Shown in pieces: positions 1 to 8,759 of a stretch of 64,000 bases of DNA; the first letter of the stretch is position 1, and each line of letters starts with the position of its first letter. Origin of the DNA: Acetobacter malorum (GTDB lineage: Bacteria > Pseudomonadota > Alphaproteobacteria > Acetobacterales > Acetobacteraceae); NCBI RefSeq assembly GCF_001580615.1, contig NZ_LHZC01000051.1, positions 1-64,000 of the forward strand, written 5' to 3'. The notes under the pieces are model-generated. The model was given only the letters and a program-made list of their open reading frames with translations, searched no databases and was not told the origin of the DNA. The translations under genes were made by a program, and so were the position numbers.

Positions 1-1
1 C

Positions 2-1138
2 CTGGCACACGCACCGATGGAACCTGCAAATACAACACTTCACGTGCGCGCTGATGGGTGCGATGTCTGGATGGGAACACAGGTGCCTACACGGGCACGC
101 AAGGCAGTGGCAAAAATAACTGGCCTGCCAGAAGAGAAAATAGCCATACATAATTACATGATTGGCGGTAGTTTTGGACGCAGGCTGGCAACAGACTTTC
201 TTGAACAAGCGACAAAATTTGCTTGCAAAATTTCTGCTCCGGTCAAATTTATCTGGAGCCGTGAAGAAGATATAAGGCAAGACCTGTTTCGCCCTGCTTA
301 TTATGATAGAATGCGTGCGTCGCTAGACGCTGATGGCTTACCGCTTGCCTGGTGCCATCATGTGAGCGGTCCATCAGTTGTAGACCGCTTTGCTCCCGGC
401 GGCCTGCCTGCGGGTAAACTGGATTCCGATGCGGTCGAAGGCGCCGTTCAAACCCCTTATGAACTCCCGCTTATGCGCGTGATATGGACGCGCGTCCAAA
501 CACCCGTGCCTGTAAGCTGGTGGCGTGGAGTTGGGCCTGCACACAATGTGTATGTTGTTGAAAGCTTTATGGATGAGCTTGCCGCAGAAGCTCACACTGA
601 CCCCATTGAATACAGGCTTCGTCTTTTACAGAAAAACCCTCGCTCCGTGGCTGTTTTGAAACGTGTTAGGCAAGAAAGCCAATGGGGCACTGTATTGCCG
701 GCTCGCACAGGGCGTGGTGTGGCATTACATAATGCGTTTGGTACACATTGCGCGGTGGTGGTAGAAGTTGCTTTACCGCAGGGCGGTCCGATCATGATAA
801 AGAGGGTTACAGCCGTAGTTGATTGTGGCATTGCCATTAATCAAGATGCTCTTATTGCACAAATGGAAGGTGGATTACTTTTTGGATTTACTGCGGCTTT
901 ATATGGAGAAATTACTATAAAAAATGGCCAAGTAGAACAAACAAATTTTCATAACCATAGATTGATGAGAATAAACGAGACCCCTTTAATTGACGTCCAT
1001 ATTATCAATAGTGGAGAAGAGCCAGGGGGTATAGGAGAGGTAGGCACTACCTCAGCTTTTCCTGCACTTGGTAATGCTTTATACAATGCAACTGGTAAAC
1101 GATTTAGATCTTATCCCTTTAACCAGATAGATTTATAA
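2..1138 (+). CDS. Molybdopterin-binding oxidoreductase large subunit (isoquinoline 1-oxidoreductase beta / aldehyde dehydrogenase type), 5' truncated
   Basis: This is the C-terminal part of a xanthine dehydrogenase-family molybdenum subunit; the start lies outside the window. The frame is already open at the first bases and reads LAHAPMEPANTT, the conserved segment leading into the Mo-cofactor half of the protein. Further support is GSFGRR, WSREEDIRQD, the substrate-channel stretch around SWWRGVG, and the C-terminal GGIGEVGTTSAFPALGNA motif. Family members hydroxylate N-heterocycles or oxidise aldehydes in the membrane or periplasm, together with a small 2Fe-2S subunit and often a cytochrome c; acetic acid bacteria use relatives as aldehyde dehydrogenases. 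About 378 residues are visible out of a usual 700-780. Its partners must lie upstream, so the substrate cannot be decided here. Confidence 0.85.
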   Translation: MAHAPMEPANTTLHVRADGCDVWMGTQVPTRARKAVAKITGLPEEKIAIHNYMIGGSFGRRLATDFLEQATKFACKISAPVKFIWSREEDIRQDLFRPAYYDRMRASLDADGLPLAWCHHVSGPSVVDRFAPGGLPAGKLDSDAVEGAVQTPYELPLMRVIWTRVQTPVPVSWWRGVGPAHNVYVVESFMDELAAEAHTDPIEYRLRLLQKNPRSVAVLKRVRQESQWGTVLPARTGRGVALHNAFGTHCAVVVEVALPQGGPIMIKRVTAVVDCGIAINQDALIAQMEGGLLFGFTAALYGEITIKNGQVEQTNFHNHRLMRINETPLIDVHIINSGEEPGGIGEVGTTSAFPALGNALYNATGKRFRSYPFNQIDL

Positions 1139-1401
1139 TAAAATCCTCGTCTTATTTTGTGCTGAATTTTAGTATACAATTATGCAGCTTCCTACAAAAG
1201 CCATTCTTGTGATCCTTAAGCAACATCTAATATTTTACAGATTTTTTCCTGATATTATGAACTTGACTCTCTTAAATTTTTAACTGAACGTTACGATATC
1301 GTACCATAAAAGGAGGTTAAAAAGTAGAACAGGGGATCCTTCAAAACATCATGAACCAAACTAGGTGCTTTGGTTGCACCCTCCTTCCCGGAAGGAAGAA
1401 T
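1139..1401. promoter_or_regulatory. Intergenic region with a 12-bp palindrome ahead of a TonB receptor gene
   Basis: This AT-rich gap holds no gene. A perfect 12-bp palindrome, TACGATATCGTA, sits at 1292-1303, about 100 bp before the receptor start. A purine-rich AAGGAGG follows at 1310-1316 but no sensible start codon goes with it. The palindrome could be an operator controlling the receptor, a guess supported only by a similar palindrome in front of the second TonB receptor in this window. Confidence 0.35.
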
Positions 1402-3894
1402 ATGAAAGAGTTCCGTATTTCCTCTCTTTTTTTTCTGGAAATTCTTTTGGTCGGTACGACTGTCCTTTCCCCCGCGGACGCCAGAACCGTCTCTGTAGAT
1501 AGAAAAAACAAGAGTAAAGTCACAAGTAGTGCTCATGAAATAAGTCCTTCTCATAAAAAAGCTGTAAGCGGTCATAAGGTTAAACATCAGTTAGGACCTG
1601 CAAAAGGCGGAGAAGAAAGTATTCTGGTGCAAAGAGCGCGCGTGCGCAGTCACGGTGCACAGGTGGGTGTTACACGCGCAGTGATGGATCAGTTTGTTTC
1701 TGGCACCAACCCTATGCAAATTCTGGCCCAGACAACGCCTGGCGTGAATTTTACATCATCGGATGCGTTCGGTTTGGACACATGGGCAAATAATTTCTAT
1801 ATGCGTGGTTTTACCCAAGACCAAATTGGCGCAACGTTGGATGGTATGCCTCTTGGGGGACAAGGTTACCTCAACTCCAGTGGTGTTGCCATTACACAGG
1901 CCATCATCCAGGATGATATTGGAGGCATGAGCATGTCTCAGGGTGCTGGGGCTCTTGATACATTTTCCGCCCAAAATCTTGGGGGAGCTATTTCGTATAT
2001 GAGCAGCACCCCAAAAGACAAGGCTGGTGGGAAAATTAGTCAAACTTTTGGTAGTTATCAGGCTTTCCGCACATATGCGCGTGTTGATAGTGGCATTCTG
2101 AACAATACAGGCACAAAATTTTATGCCTCTTTCGCCAGAACAAATAGTAATCTCTGGAAAGGGGTAGGATACCAGAATGAATTACAGGCCGATGCAAAAC
2201 TGGTCCAACCTGTCGGCGATCGTGGTAAGATAACTGCTTTTTTTGGTTACGGTAATTTTACACAGGCAAACTATATGCCTATGAACCTTAACACCTGGCG
2301 CAAAATGGGCCGTAATGCAACATTTCTCAAACCAGATTATGAAAAAGCAAAACTATGGGCATATTATGCACAGTATACAAATAATGTCCCTCCTGGTTAT
2401 GAAGGTATACTGTCAAATGATGACATTGGTAACTACGTCTGGGATGGCTCCCAGATTCAGAGAACCTATCTTTCTTACGTTAATGGGAATTTTGATTTAT
2501 TTAAAAACGTCCGTTCAGACACAACAGCTTATGCTGGTTTAACAAGCGGGACATCTGGCTATACTAATAACTTCGTAACTTCACCTAGTTATGGTGCCGT
2601 AAGCCTTAATGCAGATGGAACTGTTTCTGGTGTGCCTATGGCGCTTGGCATGCCCCATCTTTACGGTCAGCGCCTGGGCTTTACTCAAAAATTCTCTATA
2701 GATGCCCCCCACAATAATCATATCGATACTGGTATATGGTACGAAAACAACTATTGGAGCGATGACTACAGGCTTTATGAAGATAATCTAAATTCTGGAC
2801 ACAACTCGAATTCGGACTTCAAAAAAAGTCAGGCTCATACATGGTATGATGACTCATTTAACACTAATACGTTCCAGTTCTTCCTTCAGGATCGTTGGAC
2901 AATTATTCCAGGCATGACCCTTTTGGCTGGGTTTAAATCGCTTACTCAAACGACGCATGGTGGGACAAAAGCTGATTATACTGCACAGTTAGAGGCTGAA
3001 GGCTGGAACCCTTATTACCGTCATGCCGTAAATGGCACCATGACAGCATCAGCAGCCTTTTTGCCACACTTTAGTTTTGACTATAATTTTCTCGATAATC
3101 ATGAATTTTATTGGGATATTGCCGAAAACCTAAGAGCATACGACTTTAAAACCCAAACCAGTGGCGGTCCATGGGGTGGTTTGGGTAAAAACTCACCTGG
3201 CCAAATGGCACAAGATGTATTTGACGCCAATAAAGATAAACTCCGCCCTGAGCGGACATGGAACTATGTGGTTGGCTATCGTTATAACTCACGTTTTTTT
3301 TCTGGTTCTGTTGATTTTTATCATACCGATTACTACAATAGGCTTGCAACAATCACTCAGGGTGTAAGTAATAATGCTTACACAGCTTATATGAATGTTG
3401 GCAGGGAAACTGTAAATGGCGCTGATATTCAGGGTGTTATACGGCCTATCAAAGGCCTTTCCATTACCAACAGTTTTGGTTGGGCCGATGCACGCTATCA
3501 GTCCAGATCTGTCAACTATGGTGGGCAAGATTATGATATTAAAGGCAAGAGGCAGGTCTATTATCCAAAATTCATGTATAAAGCAGATCTGACTTACAAC
3601 TGGCATAGAGCTACATTCAACTTTAATGTGAACTATCTTAGTTCCCGGCCTATTACATTCATGAATGACCAAAAGGTCCCAGCTTACTGGCTAGGAACAC
3701 TTGGCCTAGCATACAATTTTGGAAAGATTGGTTTTACTCAAAACATTAAAACAAATTTCGGTGTGACGAACTTGTTTAACAAAAATTATATCGGTGGTAT
3801 TACCGGTAGTGCTGGTATTAGTGGTGATGACAACTACAACCTTTTTATTGCCGCGCCACGTGAGTTTTACGGAACAGTCTCTGCAGAGTTTTAA
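1402..3894 (+). CDS. TonB-dependent outer-membrane receptor
   Basis: Outer-membrane, 22-stranded gated channel for energy-dependent uptake, probably of a siderophore or other metal complex; the ligand is unknown. The start chosen here has a GGAAGG Shine-Dalgarno six bases upstream and begins a clear signal peptide (MKEFRISSLFFLEILLVG). An in-frame ATG 17 codons earlier lacks this. The plug domain follows at about residues 75-210 (NFYMRGFTQDQIGATLDGMP, then NLGGAISYMS), then a long barrel ending in Phe (SAEF), as outer-membrane proteins do. The mature protein is about 800 residues, a normal family length. Base composition is clearly more AT-rich than the core genes to the right, suggesting separate acquisition. 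There is no TonB, ExbB or siderophore gene nearby. Confidence 0.9.
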   Translation: MKEFRISSLFFLEILLVGTTVLSPADARTVSVDRKNKSKVTSSAHEISPSHKKAVSGHKVKHQLGPAKGGEESILVQRARVRSHGAQVGVTRAVMDQFVSGTNPMQILAQTTPGVNFTSSDAFGLDTWANNFYMRGFTQDQIGATLDGMPLGGQGYLNSSGVAITQAIIQDDIGGMSMSQGAGALDTFSAQNLGGAISYMSSTPKDKAGGKISQTFGSYQAFRTYARVDSGILNNTGTKFYASFARTNSNLWKGVGYQNELQADAKLVQPVGDRGKITAFFGYGNFTQANYMPMNLNTWRKMGRNATFLKPDYEKAKLWAYYAQYTNNVPPGYEGILSNDDIGNYVWDGSQIQRTYLSYVNGNFDLFKNVRSDTTAYAGLTSGTSGYTNNFVTSPSYGAVSLNADGTVSGVPMALGMPHLYGQRLGFTQKFSIDAPHNNHIDTGIWYENNYWSDDYRLYEDNLNSGHNSNSDFKKSQAHTWYDDSFNTNTFQFFLQDRWTIIPGMTLLAGFKSLTQTTHGGTKADYTAQLEAEGWNPYYRHAVNGTMTASAAFLPHFSFDYNFLDNHEFYWDIAENLRAYDFKTQTSGGPWGGLGKNSPGQMAQDVFDANKDKLRPERTWNYVVGYRYNSRFFSGSVDFYHTDYYNRLATITQGVSNNAYTAYMNVGRETVNGADIQGVIRPIKGLSITNSFGWADARYQSRSVNYGGQDYDIKGKRQVYYPKFMYKADLTYNWHRATFNFNVNYLSSRPITFMNDQKVPAYWLGTLGLAYNFGKIGFTQNIKTNFGVTNLFNKNYIGGITGSAGISGDDNYNLFIAAPREFYGTVSAEF

Positions 3895-3932
3895 CAGACT
3901 TCGAGAAAGTGAACGTTTATTTTTTGAGCAGT

Positions 3933-3947
3933 CGGCTAATATAGCCG
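3933..3947 (+). terminator. Weak hairpin after the TonB receptor
   Basis: A 6-bp stem (CGGCTA / TAGCCG) with a 3-base loop lies 38 bp past the receptor stop. It is followed by GCTGCCGGTTTTG, which is only a poor T-run. It is a plausible but weak rho-independent terminator. Confidence 0.35.
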
Positions 3948-4061
3948 GCTGCCGGTTTTGTGAACACGATGATAATACAAATTGGAGGGTCTAAAAACCT
4001 CTTGGTTTTGAGGTCTGCACTGTGATCCCATTTTTCCGGTTCTGATTGAAGAAATGGTGAA

Positions 4062-4890
4062 ATGGAACAGCCCGGTTTCTTTGATGTGGAAGAGGGGTCG
4101 CTCAGCCGAGGGGGCTTGGTGATCAGCTCGAAGCATTTTCCGTGACTGTGGATTATGAGGTGTTTCGACCCGATCTAGACAAGACCGTTGCGTATACGGA
4201 TGGAAGCAAAGGCAGTCATCCGCACCTTTGGTGCGATCTGATGTTCAAAATCCTGATGATTCAGATGCTGAACATTTTTTCCGACAAGCGAACGGAATAT
4301 CTGCTCAACGACTACCTGTCTTTTATACGTTTTCTTGCTCTGGACCTGTCGGACCGCCTGCCCGATGCCAAAACGATCAGGCTGTTTCGTGAACTCCTGA
4401 CGCAGGCGGGCGAGATTGAAAGACTGTTCGAGCGTTTCAATGCCACACTGCGGAACGCTGGTTATCTACCGATGTCAGGCCAGATCCTGAACGCAACATT
4501 GGTGACGACCCCAAAGCAGCGTAATACCAATGGGGAGCAGGCGGATCTTCGCGCTGGACGCCCCCCTCAAGACTGGCAGGACAAACCGGCAAAGCTGCCC
4601 CGCAAGGATCGTCGTGCACGCCGGGCCTTGAAATTTGCAAAGGCAAAACAGCATATCAAAAGCCAATGAAGACTTCATGAAAAAACAGGGCTTTGTCTCA
4701 AAAATCCATCGCAGGAAGTCGCACCTCAAACCCATGTCCAAGCATATTCAGAAATCCAATCTCGGAAAGTCGGTCATCCGTTCTCGTCTCGAGCATTTTT
4801 TGCTGACCAGAAAGCACAGACGAGCTGTTTTTCCTTACTGCGGGTATTGCCCGAGCAACCATGAGGATTGGACCGGCAGGCTCTCAGCCA
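4062..4890 (+). pseudogene. IS5-family transposase remnant (frameshifts and internal deletion)
   Basis: Pieces of one IS5-type DDE transposase can be read across several frames. It opens MEQPGFFDVEEG, is shifted out of frame within about 20 codons, resumes as TVDYEVFRPDLDKTVAYTDGS, and continues to the KFAKAK region. The middle of the protein, with the DDE core, is missing. The C-terminal piece (SKANEDFMKKQGFVSKIHRRKS, then SVIRSRLEHF) follows directly in another frame and breaks again before its end. This is what internal deletion plus point indels leaves behind. No intact terminal inverted repeats were found. It cannot encode an active transposase and marks the left edge of a scarred region. 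Confidence 0.85.
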
Positions 4891-5282
4891 CGTCCTGAGG
4901 CAGTCCTGTGGCCACACCCCTCAGGTGTTTCTGATCTGTGGTTGGTAGCTCGTCCATCACCTTACCACGCTCGTCTCTGACGATCACAGGCGTTATGCTG
5001 GCCTTTTCAATCTCCTTCAAGATGCGGTTTACCAATGGCCGCCCGCTTCTCATTAACCTGAAAACAGAGAGCTTCCAGTGCTGGCCCCCGCCTCTTCACA
5101 GCTTCCTGCTTGTCGTGGGTTTGGAGAGACTTCAGGAACTCCTGCCGGATGCCTGACTTCGTTCCATAAGCCTGTCCGACATCCTGCCAGCGATCACGGG
5201 GGATGGGGATGGAGAGCCGAGCGGACCACAGGCCACTGGCAGCACGTTTCAATCCAAACACTTCAGCGTCCTTCTTGGCCAT
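4885..5282 (-). pseudogene. N-terminal fragment of a tyrosine integrase (DUF6538-like)
   Basis: On the minus strand a frame begins MAKKDAEVFGLKRAASGLWSARL and continues with IPRDRWQDVGQAYGTKSG, resembling the N-terminal part of phage-type integrases of Acetobacteraceae. After about 90 residues it stops and a neighbouring frame (RILKEIEKASITPVIVRDERG) carries on for about 60 residues before running into the IS5 remnant. No core-binding or catalytic domain remains. A second, similar fragment lies about 1.25 kb to the right, also followed by a tRNA-Ser end sequence, so both look like leftovers of elements that used the tRNA-Ser site. Confidence 0.65.
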
Positions 5283-5346
5283 AGAAGAACTACCGCTGGA
5301 CCACTACCGACACGGTAGGTTGAGCTACCGGAGGTTGTCTGCAAGT

Positions 5347-5400
5347 CATTTTTTTCATTGGGAATTTCATCTCTGGCGGAGAGAGAGAGGGACTCTCACG
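5347..5400 (-). repeat. Partial duplicate of the tRNA-Ser 3' end (att scar)
   Basis: The sequence TGGCGGAGAGAGAG and the T-rich stretch before it closely match the 3' end and downstream flank of the tRNA-Ser(GGA) gene at 6633-6723; the match fades after about 30 bp. Integrases of this kind insert into tRNA 3' ends and leave such a copy at the far end of the element. The next minus-strand feature is an integrase N-terminus, the same arrangement as beside the real tRNA. Confidence 0.6.
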
Positions 5401-5556
5401 CCATGAGCAATTTACCGCAGAAAACCGCCAAAAAACATGTCACTACAGCATTGTATGGCGTAGCTACTCACTACAGCTTGTTGTTAGAACTGCCTCATTC
5501 ACTCCTTAACGCTAACAGTGCTTGCCTGTCCACGGCCCTCACAGGAGGCCACTGGC

Positions 5557-6102
5557 TCACGCCACAGCCCGAAGGCACCTGTTAACATGCTGGCGTGTGA
5601 TGCCAAGCTGACGAGCGATAGCTGTTGCACCCAGCCCTTCCGCCTTCAGTTTTTTCACCTCTTCACGGTCAACCGTTGGCTTGCGGCCTTTGTAGACACC
5701 TTTCGCCTTTGCAAGCGCTATCCCTTCAAGCTGGCGTTCTTTCCGTAGGTTGGTTTCAAACTCAGCGAACACTCCCAGCATATCCAGAAAGGCTTTTCCT
5801 GTCGCTGTTGACGTGTCTACGGGCTGTTCTGTGCATTGCAGCGCAACGCCTTTGCTCTTTAGCATGCCAACAATTTTCTGAAGATCAGCAACCGAACGGG
5901 CAAGGCGGTCTATCCGCGTCACGACCAGCGTATCCCCCTCGCGCATGAATTGAAGGAGGGTTGTCAGTTCATCCCGCCCTTCCATCTTGGTGCCGGTCTT
6001 TTGCTCTGCTCTGACTTCATCACATCCAGCAGCTTCCAGCGCCTGCACCTGTGCTTCCGTGTTCTGGTCTATCGTTGAAACGCGGGCATATCCGTAACGC
6101 AT
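5557..6102 (-). CDS. Small serine recombinase (resolvase/invertase family)
   Basis: Complete 181-residue site-specific recombinase. The N-terminal catalytic domain starts MRYGYARVSTIDQN, with the nucleophile serine in RVST, and includes TRIDRLARS and the VFAEFETNLRKERQ segment of the long E-helix. A C-terminal helix-turn-helix (GATAIARQLGITRQHVNRCL) binds DNA. Length and layout fit Tn3-type resolvases and Pin-like invertases. It stands alone between two integrase fragments, with no transposase beside it. The upstream region carries several copies of a GGAACAT motif likely to be its binding sites. It may resolve or invert DNA of a decayed element, or be the last functional gene of one. Confidence 0.9.
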   Translation of the reverse strand: MRYGYARVSTIDQNTEAQVQALEAAGCDEVRAEQKTGTKMEGRDELTTLLQFMREGDTLVVTRIDRLARSVADLQKIVGMLKSKGVALQCTEQPVDTSTATGKAFLDMLGVFAEFETNLRKERQLEGIALAKAKGVYKGRKPTVDREEVKKLKAEGLGATAIARQLGITRQHVNRCLRAVA

Positions 6103-6124
6103 TGCATGAGTGTCCTGCTGAGGT

Positions 6125-6241
6125 GGAACATTAGGCTTTAGACCTGATGATCTATTCGGAACATAAACCCAAAGTCAATCTAAATGTTCCGCACAATCGC
6201 CCCATCATGTTCTAGCACTCACAGGTATACCCCAATGTTCC
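6125..6241. promoter_or_regulatory. Putative resolvase binding (res-like) region
   Basis: Five copies of GGAACAT or its complement lie directly upstream of the serine recombinase: 6125-6131, 6158-6164, 6184-6190, 6207-6213 (one mismatch) and 6235-6241. The second and third form an inverted pair, CGGAACAT and ATGTTCCG, with outer edges 35 bp apart, the size of one resolvase subsite. This fits a res site that also autoregulates the gene. Confidence 0.55.
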
Positions 6242-6313
6242 ATACGCACGGACACAAGTCCATTTCAAAGACTCACAGAAGCCCGCACAGAGTCCTGTCT
6301 GCATTCATGGCTG

Positions 6314-6535
6314 TCAGATAGCCAGAACAAGGCAGATAGCCTCAAGAGCCTTTGGACGCCTGCCCATCGCTTCTTTACGGTCTGTGGTGCCCAGAGTTTT
6401 CACCACATCAGCCTTATGGCCGCTCTTTGTTCCGTATGCCTTGCCTACGTCAAAACGCCTGTCACGAGGGACATGAAACCGGACGCTCCATGTCTGAGCA
6501 CCGGTCCGCCGGAATATGCTGTGCATGTCTTCCAT
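6314..6535 (-). pseudogene. Second integrase N-terminal fragment next to tRNA-Ser
   Basis: The frame reads MEDMHSIFRRTGAQTWSVRF, then HVPRDRRFDVGKAYGTKSG, and stops after about 73 residues. It aligns by eye with the fragment at 4885-5282 (PRDRW/RFDVGxAYGTKSG, then KEA/QEAV). Both start about 95 bp from a tRNA-Ser 3' end sequence. Nothing of the catalytic domain remains, so it is a dead remnant of an integrated element. Confidence 0.6.
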
Positions 6536-6632
6536 ACCTGCCGATATGTAGCGCTGAGCATGTAACTGCACAATACAATCCTGTCGTTACAGATTGGCTT
6601 AAGTGCTTGTTTTTTCAGGAGAAATTACATTC

Positions 6633-6723
6633 TGGCGGAGAGAGAGGGATTCGAACCCTCGGTACGCTATTAACGTACACACGCTTTCCAAGCGTGCGCC
6701 TTAAGCCACTCGGCCATCTCTCC
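6633..6723 (-). tRNA. tRNA-Ser (anticodon GGA)
   Basis: The minus strand folds as a class II tRNA with acceptor stem GGAGAGA/TCTCTCC, a D-arm beginning TGGCCGAGTGG, an anticodon loop TTGGAAA (anticodon GGA, reading UCC and UCU), a long variable arm as expected for serine, and a T-arm with GGTTCGAATCC. CCA is encoded. Its 3' end has served as an integration site, as shown by the duplicate of this end about 1.25 kb to the left. Confidence 0.95.
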
Positions 6724-6788
6724 GGCGCGGGAGTGGTAATAGCAACTCTGACGGATCAGGCAAGAGGGAAAACGAGCGTTTTTGCTCG

Positions 6789-7451
6789 TCAGGCAGAAAA
6801 AGTGACTGATCGGGCATTTTGGATGAAGCGGGCAATGGCGTCCGGGCATTTGATACCGGGCGCACTTTCCACTCCAGATGACACATCCACCGCCGGAGCC
6901 CCTGTTATAGTCACAGCCTGCACCACATTGTCCGGGTTCAGGCCACCCGCCAGCATCCATGGGAAAGGCGGCGTCCAGCCGTCCATCAGCCCCCAGTCCA
7001 GTTGTTGAGCATTCCCTCCGGGGCGCGTGGCACTGGCGGGCGGCTTGGGTTCAATTAGCAGCCTTTCTACTCCAGTGGGGCAGCATGCTGGTAAATCAGC
7101 CCGTGCAGACACCGGCTGAGACAGCCAGACCGGCAACCCAAAGCGCTCATGCACCTCAGTAGCCCGCTCAAAAGAGGCATAGATCTGCAAAATATCCAGA
7201 GAGACACCCTCTAGCACACGGGCGAGGGTCTCATCATCAGGATGCACAAACAACCCGACACGCGCCGGACCTCCGCCATGCCGGGCAGAAAGCGCATGGG
7301 CCTGCGCGGGGGTGACGCAGCGGGGGGAGCGGTCAAAAAACACGAACCCCACCCAGTCCGCACCATGCGTGACGCAGGCATCAAACCCGGCCTCTTCCGT
7401 CAGCCCGCAAATTTTAACACCACGAGCACCAGAGACCGGATGATGTGCCAT
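6789..7451 (-). CDS. trpF: Phosphoribosylanthranilate isomerase
   Basis: Third step of tryptophan synthesis: Amadori rearrangement of N-(5-phosphoribosyl)anthranilate to CdRP, in the cytoplasm. A single TIM barrel of about 220 residues. The catalytic Cys is in VKICGLT near the N-terminus, the catalytic Asp in VDVSSGVES near the C-terminus, and the phosphate-binding glycines in MLAGGLNPDNV. The start MAHHPVSG was chosen because it lies one base after the pyrF stop; a longer upstream frame overlaps pyrF. The order lapA-pyrF-trpF with 1-bp gaps indicates one transcript. trpB, often next in Alphaproteobacteria, is absent; tRNA-Ser and element debris follow instead. Confidence 0.93.
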   Translation of the reverse strand: MAHHPVSGARGVKICGLTEEAGFDACVTHGADWVGFVFFDRSPRCVTPAQAHALSARHGGGPARVGLFVHPDDETLARVLEGVSLDILQIYASFERATEVHERFGLPVWLSQPVSARADLPACCPTGVERLLIEPKPPASATRPGGNAQQLDWGLMDGWTPPFPWMLAGGLNPDNVVQAVTITGAPAVDVSSGVESAPGIKCPDAIARFIQNARSVTFSA

Positions 7452-7452
7452 G

Positions 7453-8157
7453 TTACGCAGCCAGTTCCGCCGCAATGGCAGCCGCAGCCGCAGCTGGATC
7501 TGCTGCCTGCGTGATGGGACGACCAACCACAATCCAGTCAGCCCCGGCCTCACTGGCTTGCCGAGGGGTCATAATCCGCTTCTGGTCTCCCGCCTGACTG
7601 CCAGCGGGGCGGATTCCGGGCGTGACCAGCAAAGGTGCGTCACCCAGCGTATCCCGCAGGGGAGCAAGCTCATGCGCAGAGCAGACGAGCCCATCAATCC
7701 CGGCCTGCATGGCCAGCTTGCCCAACCGCAGAACCTGCGCCCGTGCGCCGTCCATCACGCCGGTTTCCGCCAGAGCGTGATCGTCTAGGCTAGTCAGCAC
7801 TGTAACAGCCAGCAACGCAGGGCGCGCATCAGCCGGAAAAGCCTCATCACACGCTTTGCGGGCAGCTTCCATCATGGCCAGCCCACCAGAAGCGTGCAGC
7901 GTCAGCATTTTGGGACGCAGGGTGGACAGGGATTTAATGGCCGCAGCAACCGTATTGGGAATATCGTGCAGCTTAAGGTCCAGAAACAGCGGGGTTGTGC
8001 CCGCCACGTCGGCTACAGCCTGAAACCCAGCCGCATAGGCAAATTCCAGCCCCAGCTTTACCGCCCCGGCGGAAGGCGCCACGGCCTGTGCCCATGCCTG
8101 CGCAGTGGCTGCGTTTTGTGTATCGAGTGCCGCAATCAGGCCTGTCTTACGCTTCAT
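7453..8157 (-). CDS. pyrF: Orotidine 5'-phosphate decarboxylase
   Basis: Last step of de novo UMP synthesis (OMP to UMP plus CO2), cytoplasmic. About 234 residues, the usual bacterial size. It starts MKRKTGLIAALDTQ and contains the signature FLDLKLHDIPNT with the catalytic Asp-Lys-x-x-Asp network, and the phosphate loop VTPGIRPAGSQAGDQKR near the C-terminus, ending with the IVVGRPIT motif. The start chosen lies one base from the stop of the upstream lapA gene. A longer frame exists but would run into lapA. Confidence 0.95.
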   Translation of the reverse strand: MKRKTGLIAALDTQNAATAQAWAQAVAPSAGAVKLGLEFAYAAGFQAVADVAGTTPLFLDLKLHDIPNTVAAAIKSLSTLRPKMLTLHASGGLAMMEAARKACDEAFPADARPALLAVTVLTSLDDHALAETGVMDGARAQVLRLGKLAMQAGIDGLVCSAHELAPLRDTLGDAPLLVTPGIRPAGSQAGDQKRIMTPRQASEAGADWIVVGRPITQAADPAAAAAAIAAELAA

Positions 8158-8158
8158 G

Positions 8159-8509
8159 TCAGATACGATCTTCCTGCACGGGAGAAGGAGAGGCATGACC
8201 AGCCACGGATGATGCGGGAGCCACAACCTGCGGGGCAACAGCAGACGCCGCCTGCACCTGAGCCAACTGGGCTTCCAGCTCTTTAATGCGCTGTTCCGCT
8301 TTACGAGCGCGGCGGCGCTGCACCAGCTCGGCCGCCCACAGGCAGAACGCGCCCATGATGAAGGCCGCCGCCGCGACGATCAGGGCCAGCACCCCAGCTG
8401 AACATTTCCAGCTATAGGTGAGGAGCCACATATCCAGCGGGTCCTGATTACTGGCGCTGAAAATGACAAGAGCCAGCAGGAAAGGGATAACAACAGTGAG
8501 TCTGATCAT
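8159..8509 (-). CDS. lapA: LapA-domain inner-membrane protein (DUF1049)
   Basis: Small membrane protein of about 116 residues starting MIRLTVVIPFLLALVIFSASN. Two hydrophobic segments (about residues 4-20 and 40-65) are followed by a basic, coiled-coil-like tail (RRRARKAEQRIKELEAQLAQ) and an Ala/Pro/Val-rich end. This is the layout of LapA/YciS proteins, which in E. coli act with LapB in controlling LPS synthesis. It is first in the operon with pyrF and trpF. An upstream GTG would add 29 residues but is unlikely because the hydrophobic start is typical of the family. No lapB is present here. Confidence 0.75.
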   Translation of the reverse strand: MIRLTVVIPFLLALVIFSASNQDPLDMWLLTYSWKCSAGVLALIVAAAAFIMGAFCLWAAELVQRRRARKAEQRIKELEAQLAQVQAASAVAPQVVAPASSVAGHASPSPVQEDRI

Positions 8510-8759
8510 GGATTTCTCGTAGCCTTCCAGTGTACGGAGAGCAAGGAAACAGATGAAAGAAAAGACGTGAAAGCCAACCTCCTCTCTATACGCCACATTT
8601 TTTGTTAAGGTTTGATATTTTAATACTGTTCCTCCGGAGCAATAAGAGGACTACCCCCTCGCACAGCAGGCACTAATCTGTTACTCATCCCGTACTTTGG
8701 CGCTTTATCTTCCTTACCCACCATAGATTGAAATTTGACGACAGGAGCCTTTGCAGACC

